The position numbers and the translations under genes are program-made. Source: Pipra filicauda (Eukaryota > Chordata > Aves > Passeriformes > Pipridae). Taken from it: a DNA stretch of 64,000 nt. The first letter of the stretch is position 1. Each line of letters begins with the position of its first letter. The notes under the pieces were generated by a model, which was not told the DNA's origin, searched no databases, and worked only from the letters and a program-made list of their open reading frames with translations. Positions 55,301 to 60,800 of this stretch are shown piece after piece. The DNA lies in contig NW_024103452.1 of assembly GCF_003945595.2 (NCBI RefSeq), positions 1,116,001-1,180,000 on the forward strand, in the 5' to 3' direction.

Positions 55301-57831
55301 AATTATAGAGACTGTGCAATCATGATAAACATCCCAGAGTCATGCACATGTGCTAGTTAGGTAACACGTTCTCCTCTTCTGAAACAGATGCTCCTATCTC
55401 CAAGATCCTGGCACATTGCTACAAATCAGTTTCTATTCTACTCAGACCTTGCCTATTTCTTTTGCCTTTTTTTTGTTTTTTTGAAAATGTACACATTTAC
55501 ATCAGTAAAATTACCACTGGTTCATAGCAAAACTGCTTTCCAGATTTCTCTACCAGTAGAATTTTGTCACATAAATGCCCAAGTAACAACTGAATCGGTC
55601 AGAAGGCCAGTGTAGATGCCAGTGACAATGAAGTATATGGAAATTTTGCCCGAGCCAGGACCGATGAGAAATAAGGACAAGATTCCAGTGCTAAGGACTG
55701 AATACAAGAAGCACAGGGTCAACCACCTTTGAACTTTTGTTCTTGAGCTTCCATAAGTCAATTTGGCTCTAGCTGTCCTAAGCAGAAGTAACAGAAGGTG
55801 AATGAATGGCACTAGCTAATTCATAGACCTGAAACATCTGAGATGTTAAAGCATTCTTCTTGAGGAGAGAAGTTGTTTGGAACTTTGTACTTACTTAGTT
55901 TCGCATGATGGAAATAATTTCACTTAATTTAGTTAGAGTTGCATTGACACAGGGGTTCATTAGGACACCCATTTGCTTGCAATTCAATTTAAAATTAAAT
56001 ACACTTTGTTGTTGATTTTATTACTTTTAAACTACTGTATCTATTGCCTTTATTAGCTGCTAATATACAATTATGAAGGTAAACAGTTTTCATTACTGAA
56101 CATCAAACATTTAAATAACCGCATTTGATCTCTTTTAAAGTTGCACCATTTTTCTCCTTTCCTTCCTTTTGTTGGGTATTAGGTTGAAGAAAATAATTTA
56201 TTCAGCGAAGTTAGACCCCTTTTGTGCTCACCAGCCTGCTCATCAGCTGTCACAGCAGAACATAGCTTCCTTTGCTCTATTCATGAGGGTTATTTATTTC
56301 CTCCATTCATTTCTTTACAGGTAATTTGATGCATGTATTTATCTGAAGGTCATATATAGCTTGATCACAAAAACTTTTTCCAATTCCTGTTTCCTTCACT
56401 CTCTGAAGGGTAATTCAGTGGCAAAGATCAAAAATGCTGGGAGAAGACATTTGGTCACCTTTTGAAGTGCACTGTATGTAGCACTTAAAAATTACAGCCC
56501 GAGCTGTGTATCCAAAAATGGAGGTAACCCAAAACAGAGACCTCTTTCAAATGCACAGGCTTAATTTTTCTAGGCCTGAGGTCTTTCATTTGGGAGAAGT
56601 TCTAGTCATTAATATCTGTGAAGCACTGAAAGATCTTTAGAAGGAAAGCACATTAGATGGAAGTACAAAGTGGCTCTTATCTGACGTACCTTTGAAGCAG
56701 TTCCTGAATCCTGGCTCTCCACTTCTGTTTCTTGCGGTGAGAAACTTCCTTGTGGTGCTTTGAGTCCCACATGTCAAGACAAAAAAATTAAAAAAAAAAA
56801 AAAAAAACCAAAAAAAACCAACATCAACAAAAACCACAGAGTTTGTTTCCAAATGTACAGAAAAAACATGGAAATAAAAGCCATAAATGTGAAATTTTCC
56901 AAAGCTTTGCCTCAGGTCTTCTGGTTGAAGGTTTTCAGAAGCAATGAGGAATTCTAGCCACTGTAACTTTATTTCATTATTTTTTTCATAACTTTTTTTC
57001 CATATTTACTGCATTATTTCCAAGAGATACTGAGCTCTCACCTTATTTTAAAAACTTTTCTCATACAATGTATATTTGTACATGGTAGTGTTCTACAGTC
57101 CTTATTTTTACAACACCTAACCACATAGTCATACATAAGCATACATAACGTTTATGCATGTGCAAGTGTGTCTGTACAGACGCACCAAAATACAACACAC
57201 AAAGCAGGTTTAGGCACAGACCAGAGAGCCCTCAACTTGCCTTGTTTTAAATTCACTCAAAATCTTGATGCCTTGTCTCACCAGGTTTGTTTTGAAATGC
57301 TTGGTGAGAGGGACTGACATTTTTGGAGGTTGCAATCTGTAGGAGGCTAACTCATGTATGCAGTCCACAGCCTCAACAGTTCTGAGCTCTCTAGCATGAA
57401 GCTGAAGGGCCTGAAGTTATTCTACCCTTGCACATCAAGCTCAAAAAGTCATTCTATCAAGAAGCTAGCATCCGCACCTATTAAACTCTGTTCTCTGTGA
57501 AAAAACTCAAAACGATAACCATACTGAGGGCTGCCCACTCATGAAAACAAAATTCTTCTCCTTGATCTGAACAGTACAGAGATCTTGCTGAATATTCAAG
57601 AACATTTCTCATGTCTGGATCTTCTGTTGGTGTCCCTGAGATTGACATAAAACATAGATACAAACTACCAATACATAAGAAGGCTTCCTATTGTATACCC
57701 TATACAGTCATTTAAACAGTGTAAAATTATGCTCCACTTCTACTCTCACTGTGCCTCAAAGGTAAAAAATCATTTTGGTAGGGAGGCAGTGTAATAGTCA
57801 ATGGAGAAGAATTCCCCATCAGAGACTCCAT
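7205..57831 (-). CDS. Large multi-exon gene for an unrecognised membrane protein with a C2-like domain (whole span)
   Basis: Twenty proposed coding exons on the minus strand span about 50.6 kb. The first fifteen (57831 down to 14999) total 2080 nt and join without a phase break. With the tentative last five, the product is about 850 residues. Three hydrophobic segments lie near residues 55-73, 118-139 and 145-169. A C2-like beta module follows at about 211-400, then an acidic polar stretch at about 430-555 and a C-terminal part with further hydrophobic segments. The exon phases, splice signals and codon content are direct reading. Membrane topology and the C2-like fold are inference from hydropathy and motif shape. 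A role in membrane or lipid-linked signalling or trafficking is possible, but the sequence does not show it. I do not recognise the family. OFCC1/ojoplano crossed my mind as an untested candidate and I give it little weight. The coordinates include introns; the exons are listed separately. Confidence 0.75.
7324..8253 (-). other. Intron between tentative exons 19 and 20
   Basis: No other coding segment or repeat was recognised. A mildly GC-richer stretch near 7.74-8.07 kb has an open plus-strand frame that looks like chance. Confidence 0.4.
8254..8317 (-). CDS. Exon 19 (tentative)
   Basis: The donor is a consensus ATG|GTGAGT. The proposed acceptor cttgtcttgtaag|CAC gives 64 bp, phase 0 to 1, encoding HKSLPRFSVEYFVEIFTVHN and then H. 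A second acceptor 25 bp further in (tcggttttcag) has a better pyrimidine context but would need a phase-1 predecessor. The exon joins both exon 18 and exon 20 in phase. Confidence 0.4.
8318..11152 (-). other. Intron between exons 18 and 19
   Basis: Very AT-rich sequence, especially 8.45-8.75 kb (A/T runs and TAAATAAATAAATAAG-like stretches). No exon, RNA gene or recognisable transposon was seen. Confidence 0.5.
11153..11254 (-). CDS. Exon 18: hydrophobic exon
   Basis: Exactly 34 codons, phase 0 to 0, between acceptor ttttttaatttcag|TTG and donor ATA|GTAAGG. It encodes LLLEALRWKLDTFSSSIIVD and then LFIPLVDTVNVVTI. The charged LEALRWKLD segment separates two hydrophobic runs, which would suit the end of one helix, a short loop and a following helix. 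Both splice sites are good and the frame is open well beyond them. Confidence 0.68.
11255..12888 (-). other. Intron between exons 17 and 18
   Basis: A plus-strand open frame at 11433-11780 has no splice or promoter support. Nothing else was recognised. Confidence 0.45.
12889..12961 (-). CDS. Exon 17 (tentative): likely membrane helix
   Basis: A perfect donor TTA|GTAAGT closes a segment with two possible acceptors. Acceptor attttatgcag gives 73 bp, phase 2 to 0, encoding VTVCICLAFQLNAVQGPLSI and then FGCL. Acceptor ttgcatttcag gives 42 bp, phase 0 to 0, encoding LNAVQGPLSIFGCL. Either ends in phase 0, as exon 18 needs. The longer version is a clear hydrophobic helix. Confidence 0.52.
12962..13662 (-). 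other. Intron between tentative exons 16 and 17
   Basis: AT-rich with no repeat or further exon recognised. Its ends depend on which splice sites of exons 16 and 17 are used. Confidence 0.35.
13663..13814 (-). CDS. Exon 16 (tentative, frame and ends ambiguous)
   Basis: A good pyrimidine-rich acceptor region (ttcttgtttcttgtctcag) precedes an open segment. With acceptor CAGAG|GTG and donor AAAG|GTGAAT it is 152 bp, phase 1 to 0, encoding DDKSVDDSQNAPPQSLNG and on to TVEMRK. An internal donor ACACA|GTATCT (exon ending at 13712) would give phase 2 instead. With acceptor CAG|AG the other frame reads VWMTLRMLLLNHLMEPIFH and ends at TGA. I cannot decide between these from the sequence alone. Confidence 0.42.
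13815..14998 (-). other. Intron between exons 15 and 16
   Basis: It contains a possible small exon, about 14798-14841 on the minus strand, with donor ATCG|GTATGT and the reading KEYGSNLAIVRGKI, phase 1 to 1. The acceptor is weak, so it is not called. Confidence 0.4.
14999..15098 (-). CDS. Exon 15: helical segment with Cys pair
   Basis: The exon is 100 bp, phase 0 to 1. A long pyrimidine tract precedes acceptor gttcttgagcag|AAA, and the donor is ATAA|GTAAAG. It encodes KGLVSLVIEQLPYKPEVFLE and then ILSRELCGCHLII. Only this frame is open. The pattern looks like an amphipathic or membrane-associated helix followed by a hydrophobic turn. This is the last exon in the continuous phase-matched chain that I consider fairly secure. 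Confidence 0.7.
15099..15886 (-). other. Intron between exons 14 and 15
   Basis: AT-rich intron; nothing beyond the long pyrimidine tract (minus strand) serving the exon 15 acceptor. Confidence 0.45.
15887..15954 (-). CDS. Exon 14 (tentative): short hydrophobic exon
   Basis: The exon is 68 bp, phase 1 to 0, with acceptor ctgaatttttacag|CAG and donor GTA|GTAAAA. It encodes DQHIFLCSFCFSLSFMEDFSVV, quoted here as DQHIFLCSFCFS plus LSFMEDFSVV. The phase supplies exactly what exons 13 and 15 need. Another frame across the same bases (TYFCAVFALVLVSWKIFPL) is also hydrophobic and open but ends at TAG and does not fit. The donor is only moderate. Confidence 0.5.
15955..17787 (-). other. Intron between exons 13 and 14
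   Basis: It holds an open minus-strand stretch at 16.33-16.45 kb (rejected as an exon) and a 9-bp-arm hairpin (16132-16158). A 112-codon plus-strand open frame at 16.85-17.19 kb lacks gene features. Confidence 0.45.
17788..17938 (-). CDS. Exon 13: Cys-containing segment with an N-glycosylation-like site
   Basis: The exon is 151 bp, phase 0 to 1, between acceptor agtgctttgcag|ACC and a consensus donor ACAG|GTGAGA. It encodes TFLESWLQDLASQPSITEPL, FSDFCVPGTNSLCNLQQN and MNVFSGYCLNKT. The first part could be an amphipathic helix. Three Cys and an N-K-T at the end would suit a lumenal or extracellular stretch if membrane segments flank it, but that is inference. Confidence 0.72.
18054..18156 (-). 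CDS. Exon 12 (tentative): Pro/Cys-containing exon
   Basis: The exon is 103 bp between acceptor tttttggctgcag|AAG and consensus donor CTG|GTGAGC. Phase 2 to 0 links exon 11 to exon 13 and encodes SPQPSGCVSQPTRV and then TFPLCPHTTLLKASGFCLGL. A second frame over the same bases (KPTAFRLRLATYKSDFPTV...) is also open but does not fit the neighbouring phases. The exon contains a perfect 7-bp inverted repeat (18124-18140). An alternative is that it is not an exon and another exon supplies the phase change. Confidence 0.5.
18383..18480 (+). repeat. Purine-rich low-complexity tract
   Basis: About 100 bp of GAGAGAAAGGAAAGAGAG-like sequence, almost free of C and T. It generates an open frame of Arg/Glu/Lys, which explains the apparent 71-codon run starting at 18261. 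Mirror-symmetric purine tracts can form triplex DNA. Confidence 0.7.
19792..19938 (-). mobile_element. Old CR1 3' fragment
   Basis: About 147 bp matches the CR1 3' region: a decayed AGAATCACAG tail, then GGTTGGGGTTAGGAGGG, CAAGGACACCTTCCACCAGA and CCATCCAACCTGGCCTTGAA. It is in the same orientation as the 62.6 kb copy but much more diverged and belongs to a different CR1 subtype. It lies in the intron between exons 11 and 12. Open frames across it are not genes. Confidence 0.85.
20635..20661. repeat. Perfect 11-bp-arm inverted repeat
   Basis: AGATCATTTCA and its reverse complement TGAAATGATCT are separated by five bases. It lies within an intron with no coding role visible. Confidence 0.7.
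21154..21293 (-). CDS. Exon 11: acidic low-complexity exon
   Basis: The exon is 140 bp, phase 0 to 2, with acceptor ttcttttcatttaaag|GTC and a perfect donor GGG|GTAAGT. It encodes VNWNNPPDQHHEERSGPESN, an EEE-rich stretch, and FYLEELEQYTFSV. This is probably disordered, with Ser and Glu typical of kinase-regulated linkers (inference). A fragment of an old CR1 repeat starts about 60 bp to the right, inside the preceding intron. Confidence 0.87.
21350..21465 (-). mobile_element. Diverged CR1 fragment
   Basis: The stretch CCAGCCCTGTCACCAGCTTT, with GACACCTTCAAGGACCTTCA and CCCAGAGCTGCACACAGAGT further on, matches the reverse of the CR1 ORF2 C-terminal region that encodes the QxWAPQ...VQRRA block, with indels. 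It begins about 60 bp upstream (minus sense) of exon 11. The match fades by 21.47 kb; the following 150 bp may be more of the same, but I cannot support it. Confidence 0.65.
22367..22406. repeat. Two-copy tandem repeat, 22-bp period
   Basis: ATGAAGTTTACTCTGTAG occurs at 22367-22384 and again at 22389-22406, with TAAC between. It is a small local duplication of recent look, since the copies are identical. Confidence 0.85.
25046..25128 (-). CDS. Exon 10: short acidic exon with two Cys
   Basis: The exon is 83 bp, phase 1 to 0, with acceptor tttttcttgcag|AGG and donor GAG|GTACAG. It encodes EDYQDCHGSADEHCDLFWPK and then EVQGGHHE. Two Cys and four His are close together, but the spacing matches no zinc-binding motif I know. 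The phase joins exon 9 and exon 11 exactly. Confidence 0.78.
29516..29535. repeat. 20-bp perfect palindrome
   Basis: GCTTTACATTAATGTAAAGC reads the same on both strands, with no spacer. It could bind a dimeric factor but is equally explicable by chance in AT-rich DNA. Confidence 0.75.
30553..30557. repeat. Left target-site duplication of the solo LTR
   Basis: CTTTC is directly repeated at 31132-31136 on the other side of the LTR. The perfect match supports both LTR ends. Confidence 0.8.
30665..30670 (+). promoter_or_regulatory. TATA box of the LTR promoter
   Basis: TATAAA lies within GGTATAAATAAAGCCAGC, about 107 bp into the LTR. A GC-rich segment with several CpGs follows and would be the start of transcribed R/U5 sequence. 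It is oriented opposite to the host gene, so it could drive antisense transcription in the intron. Confidence 0.6.
31007..31012 (+). terminator. LTR polyadenylation signal AATAAA
   Basis: AATAAA lies about 120 bp before the LTR end and is followed by T-rich sequence. This is the usual place for an LTR polyadenylation signal. Another AATAAA overlaps the TATA region at 30669-30674 and is less likely to act. Confidence 0.5.
31132..31136. repeat. Right target-site duplication of the solo LTR
   Basis: This is the CTTTC copy that matches 30553-30557 exactly. Confidence 0.8.
32758..32779 (+). repeat. (AAAC)n microsatellite
   Basis: Five near-perfect AAAC units are followed by A-rich sequence to about 32850. 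Such tails can mark an old retroposed insertion, but no body is recognisable. Confidence 0.65.
33386..33547 (-). CDS. Exon 9: charged region, probably partly helical
   Basis: The exon is 162 bp, phase 1 to 1. The acceptor is consensus (gtcatttcctctgcag) and the donor is CAGCAG|GTTAGG. The 53 full codons give a Pro/Asp/Lys-rich start (QPLTSPKDPDTHKGSIPTVV). A likely helical, charged segment follows (EEVEKQFNAAKGG...EEAWRKREELKMLPA). No catalytic motif is seen. The composition suggests a soluble cytosolic region after the folded domain. Confidence 0.87.
34064..34082 (+). repeat. Homopolymer of 19 adenines
   Basis: A 19-A run is followed by an A-rich stretch, 80 bp left of the G22 run. It might be the tail of an old plus-strand retroposed copy, but the preceding sequence is not recognisable. 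Confidence 0.75.
34163..34184 (+). repeat. Homopolymer of 22 guanines
   Basis: An uninterrupted run of 22 G follows GGGGGGAAGGC, so at least four G-blocks are available for a G-quadruplex on the plus strand. On the minus (sense) strand of the host gene it is poly-C. Its length is liable to sequencing or assembly error. Confidence 0.85.
37630..37768 (-). CDS. Exon 8: end of C2-like domain and linker
   Basis: The exon is 139 bp, phase 0 to 1, with acceptor ccacttaatag|ATAACT and donor CAAG|GTGATG. It encodes ITKLPQDSEKQSKC, a strand-like DMHLHLPPELHMYSS, and a polar tail. ITKLP follows naturally from the last strand of exon 7 (LCNLYFQ), and HLHLPPEL looks like the final strand of the domain. 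An overlapping open frame on the same strand has no splice context and is set aside. Confidence 0.88.
37769..39030 (-). other. Intron between exons 7 and 8
   Basis: AT-rich intron with no repeat or exon recognised. Confidence 0.5.
39031..39294 (-). CDS. Exon 7: second half of C2-like domain
   Basis: Exactly 88 codons, phase 0 to 0, between acceptor ttctttgctag|GTT and donor CAG|GTTTGT. It continues directly from exon 6 (FGQSIQT then VLPHRKAMKPGMVLLFELF). Key runs are PGMVLLFELFLLRG, VGWGAFPLCDNNF, GKFKCPFLRGHYDPK and DLDHWLCNLYFQ. The G-W-G-x-x-P-L and D-N-N-F turns look like loops of a compact beta fold. The leading hydrophobic run is interrupted by Glu and resembles a buried strand, not a signal peptide, even though it contains a Met that could mimic a start. 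It is the most conserved-looking exon of the gene. Confidence 0.93.
39295..51127 (-). other. Largest intron (about 11.8 kb), inside the C2-like domain
   Basis: Exons 6 and 7 join in phase 0 without needing another exon. Two short tandem duplications (40394-40421, 44118-44146) were noted. A GC-richer block at 44.1-45.3 kb has overlapping long open frames on the plus strand, with no recognisable protein. The rest is AT-rich. Confidence 0.5.
51128..51367 (-). CDS. Exon 6: first half of C2-like domain
   Basis: Exactly 80 codons, phase 0 to 0, between acceptor ttctccctag|GTT and donor ACA|GTAAGC. The residues alternate in a way typical of beta strands: KKPQSIEIHFKCLRGV, then a KDKVPKGHYTLKVRVLSRLG strand pair, an exposed loop rich in E, P, Q and R, and GNFYNTEIYFGQSIQT. 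The pattern K/R-x-Y-x-L-K-V-x-V-L-S plus an edge strand ending in a Q-S-I-like turn resembles the first half of a C2 beta-sandwich. This is inference from pattern, not a profile match. I do not see a clear set of five calcium-binding aspartates, so calcium-independent binding is more likely if it is a C2 fold. Confidence 0.92.
51368..53514 (-). other. Intron between exons 5 and 6
   Basis: An open minus-strand stretch at 53.03-53.23 kb, rich in Cys, has no fitting splice sites. No repeat was recognised. Confidence 0.5.
53515..53638 (-). CDS. Exon 5: acidic linker before the C2-like domain
   Basis: The exon is 124 bp, phase 2 to 0. The acceptor is excellent (ttcttcttctcattctgatttctgcag) and the donor is a consensus AAG|GTGAGG. 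It encodes 41 residues. An acidic stretch (KTEENGREEEMIASFGN) is followed by small residues (NTGLNGAAAGPCEK) and leads directly into VDYSKKPQ of exon 6. The composition suggests a flexible cytosolic linker between the membrane helices and the folded domain. On the plus strand, an open run from about 53562 is an unrelated shadow. Confidence 0.85.
53639..55570 (-). other. Intron between exons 4 and 5
   Basis: It contains a GC-richer, purine-rich block at about 54.73-54.93 kb with open frames of low-complexity look, and a long A run at 55.08 kb. No exon was recognised. Confidence 0.5.
55571..55777 (-). CDS. Exon 4: two hydrophobic helices
   Basis: The exon is 207 bp, phase 2 to 2, with a very good acceptor (cttctgttacttctgcttag|G). 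It encodes 68 residues. A basic lead (AKLTYGSSRTKVQR) precedes WLTLCFLYSVLSTGILSLFL, a Gly/Pro turn (IGPGSGK), and a second hydrophobic run, ISIYFIVTGIYTGLL...VVTWAF. This has the shape of a helical hairpin with basic residues on the cytosolic side. The donor AT|GTGACA is non-ideal. Read-through gives ATG TGA, an immediate stop, so an isoform with only the membrane part is possible. Joining to the next exon makes an Ile codon. Confidence 0.78.
55778..57486 (-). other. Introns flanking exon 3 (introns 2 and 3)
   Basis: Apart from exon 3, nothing was recognised. A long A run on the plus strand (about 56777-56820) becomes the pyrimidine tract for the exon 3 acceptor on the minus strand. Confidence 0.5.
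56690..56757 (-). CDS. Exon 3: short basic loop exon
   Basis: The exon is 68 bp, phase 0 to 2, between acceptor ...gactcaaag|CACCAC and a good donor CAAAG|GTACGT. In the frame that joins both neighbours it encodes 22 strongly basic residues, including SHRKKQKWRARIQELLQ. This is a plausible cytosolic amphipathic loop between hydrophobic segments 1 and 2. A second frame through the same bases, ending PQETEVESQDSGTASK, also reads open but would put the 53.5 kb exon out of frame. The acceptor sits about 40 bp downstream of a long pyrimidine run (A-rich on the plus strand). Confidence 0.62.
57487..57635 (-). CDS. Exon 2: N-terminal segment with first hydrophobic helix
   Basis: The acceptor is strong (pyrimidine-rich, ...aatctcag|GGACACC) and the start is phase 1. 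The exon encodes 49 residues. An acidic, polar half (TPTEDPDMRNVLEYSARS) is followed by a cysteine pair and a hydrophobic stretch, HEWAALSMVIVLSFF, ending in TENR. The next exon begins with basic residues, so the helix-then-positive-charge order suits a membrane span with the following loop in the cytosol. The donor, AGA|GTTTAA, is weak. If it is not used, translation stops one codon later (GTT TAA), so retention would truncate the protein. Confidence 0.72.
57750..57831 (-). CDS. Exon 1 (coding start) of the large gene
   Basis: The ATG at 57831-57829 is directly preceded by an in-frame TAA, and no acceptor lies between them, so this is read as the N-terminus. Twenty-seven codons follow, beginning MESLMGNSSPLTITLPPYQN, with one possible N-glycosylation site (NSS). 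The exon ends in phase 1 at the donor CACA|GTGAGA. Joining to the next exon (phase 1 start) makes an Arg codon. A second ATG four codons in is an alternative start. A longer open frame on the same strand here, encoding MHKLLLFL..., is in a different frame with no usable donor and is taken as chance. No promoter was identified and a 5' UTR exon further upstream is possible. Confidence 0.6.
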
Positions 57832-60800
57832 TTATGACAGTTAAAGTCTCTCCTTTCTTCCAAATCTCTAAATTTTTTGACAAATTTGTGTCAGTCTTAA
57901 GGAAACTTGAGAATCTCTGCTGAAGACTAAGGCAAAGCATCCCACTTATTTCCAAAATTAAAATTGTCAGTGTAAAGACAGACAAAAACAACAAAAGCTT
58001 GTGCATGTAACTTTTAATGTAACCCTTTTAATTTAATCCTGTAAAATTAAAGCAGAAATATCATGGTTGCCTTAGACAACAGTCCCAGCAGAGATCCTCC
58101 GAGATGGATGCAATAAATCCTCCAGGTCAGGCATCACACATACATGATTAAAAATGTGATGCAACCAAACTAGCTCAAAGCAAGACCTTCCACCTCTCCA
58201 CATGGCAGTTGTGTCATGGACAATGTTTCCTTCACCGCTGCTCCTCTGCTAGTGGGAACCAAGCCCTCCTGCTCCTGGACAACAGTTGGCTGAAATTCAC
58301 TAGAAGTCTCTGGAGCAGGGAGCAGGACTCATTCTTCTCCCATCCCTGCAAATGCTGACACTGATTTTCTTTCCCCAGCCTATAGGAGGTAAATGACCTC
58401 CTATGCCACTTTCTCAGGAAGGACTGGGAATTGGCTCTGCTCTGGAGCTCCGCTCCAGCAGAGCTGGTAGCTGCATGGTTAGAGCCATCAGACCCACCTT
58501 GTGACACTTCCCACAGTCCAGTGGAGGCTGCAGTCACCAGGAAACATGTCAAGAGCAAGGACAGATTATTCCTATGCTCTCTCAGGTGTAGGGAACTCAT
58601 CCTGGTGGCAGCAAAGACCAAGCAGCAAAGGCCACCACTTTCATCACCCCTGCAAGATGTAGGCACTAGGCTGCCATGGCTGGGACATTTGGTCTGACAC
58701 CCAGCAACAGAGCTCAAAATCTCTGAGAAGGTTTAATGACAAAAACTATTGATGGAAAGATTCCATGTGTTTCCAGAGTTTGCTGGTAGATGGAAAGGGG
58801 TTTCAAGTTTTGGGCTGAAGCAGTTAAATTTCAGAAAGTGGGAGGAGGCCTTGGTTCACATTTTTTCTCCCGGATGCAACTCTTGGTGATGACTGTGAAA
58901 GCAATTTTTGAGGTGGCCACTTAATTAAGAAATAAGATTAAATAGAAAATTCACTTCATGTAAAATATCAAGTAGCCATAATATTGCAATAACATTCAGA
59001 CATTACTAGTCCAGGCTTACACTGAGACAGTAGTAGAGAAGTTTTTTTTAAAGAAAAATTGATTTTATTACCAGACTCCCACAGCTGTCCAATCCCCTTG
59101 TTTATCTTCCTAATCTTAATTAAATAATGAATATTCAAAAGAAAATATGAATCTGTATTAACTGAACTGTTTTCTGTCTCTGCCTCTGAAGTGGCAATGA
59201 GAGTATGATTTAAAACTATTTCTTCTGGATCTTAGTAAAATATTTGTCACAGTGTGTCATGATAATTTTTAAAAAGCTCTATCATCTACCTAATAAATTT
59301 TTTAAGTTTATTCAAATCTTATTGAACAGGAAAAGTGCAATGAGTCATGGTTAATATTTCTTTACCTATACCAAGAAAAAAAAATTTATCAAAAATTCAG
59401 TGCTTAGGGTCCTATTCAGAAAACCTCTATGAGTCTGTAATACATCTTCTACATGATTAAAAAAACAGGAAACTTGCTTTTAAATGAATTATTCACCACC
59501 TTGAATAAATTTCCATCTTTCCTATTTGCAAAACCCCAAAGTCAGTTATGTAAATTTTAACCTACACTAATTACCTCAGGGGTGTGCAAGCTAAAGGAAA
59601 GTAGATGCAGTAGAAAAAAAAAAATCCCAGACATTTCCATCACCAGGAAGCAATTTAATAGAGGAAAAAATGTGTAAGCTTTCTAAAACAGAGCAGCCCA
59701 TATAATTTTATTTTTTTTAAAATGCGTAATAGTCATTGCTGCAATATCCCTTGAATCAGAGATTTACTGGAATAAACCAAGTGCTTTTTCTCAATGGCAT
59801 ATACCATCGCACGCATGGCAGAGTGCTTGTTTCTCATCATGACACTGGCATTGTCTAGACTGTAACAACAACCCATTGTTGACAATGGGCGTTCCCAACA
59901 AGAAGGCATGAAATGTGGTTTAGCTTCAAGTCTGTATAGACATTGAGGGCCCCTTCAGAAAATAACTGGCTAAAATCTTCGAACCACTGGATATCCTTCA
60001 GAGCTCATCTGGGACGTACTGGAAAAAGCAAGGCGTTGTTTGAAGGCAGAAGGGCTTAATCACAGCACCAATTCCTATTCTCCATCCTGATACCAGCCCC
60101 TGCTTTAGCTGTGAGCCAGCTCCTTCACACATCTTTCTCAGTTTCTTCATCTGCTCTCTTGAGGTCTAATTACACAAATGGCCTATCTACTGATTTCAAA
60201 GAGCATGATCAAGACCACTACTTGAAAAAGGTCTTTCAGTCTGGGCTCAGTCTAGGCACACAGTGGTGTGTATTGTTTCTACAGAGACAAGAACCTGACT
60301 CAATCCCATTAATCAGTGCTGACTTGCTGTTTTCAGTGTGAAACTACTTCACAAATGGCAGAACTAGGTTGTAGAGTACTTTTCAATTTGGAAAAAAAAA
60401 TTAAACAAAACCCCACCCAAACACATCCTTTCCTCTTAAAAGAAAGACCACAAAATTCACCAAAGCTTTGAAGCAAAATCTAATTGGTTTTCTATTGTTT
60501 AGCAAAAATGGAGCATTTAGGGAAAATATTTGCACACACACATGCACACACGCACCCCTTTCTTGTCAGTCCTAGCACTGTTATTACAACCTTCTGGTGA
60601 GGTACTTGCCCCACTGCAATTTGAAGCAACCAGTGGAGCACTGGCCCTGATGAAATCCCACTCCCTGCAAGGAGTGCTGTGGGGATCCACCTTCCCGCAA
60701 GTCCTCCTCACCAGGTCAGGGCATAGCAGAGGCAGCACAGAAACACCACCAGTGGGATCTCCAGCAGCCTTCCAGTGTCCAGAGGGATCTCACATGCAGA

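Noticed and set aside
57770..58006. Minus-strand open frame MHKLLLFLSVFTLTILILEI..., which looks like a signal peptide
   Set aside because: It has no usable donor in frame and ends at TGA. The overlapping frame with an ATG and donor at 57750 fits the exon chain exactly, so this frame was dropped.
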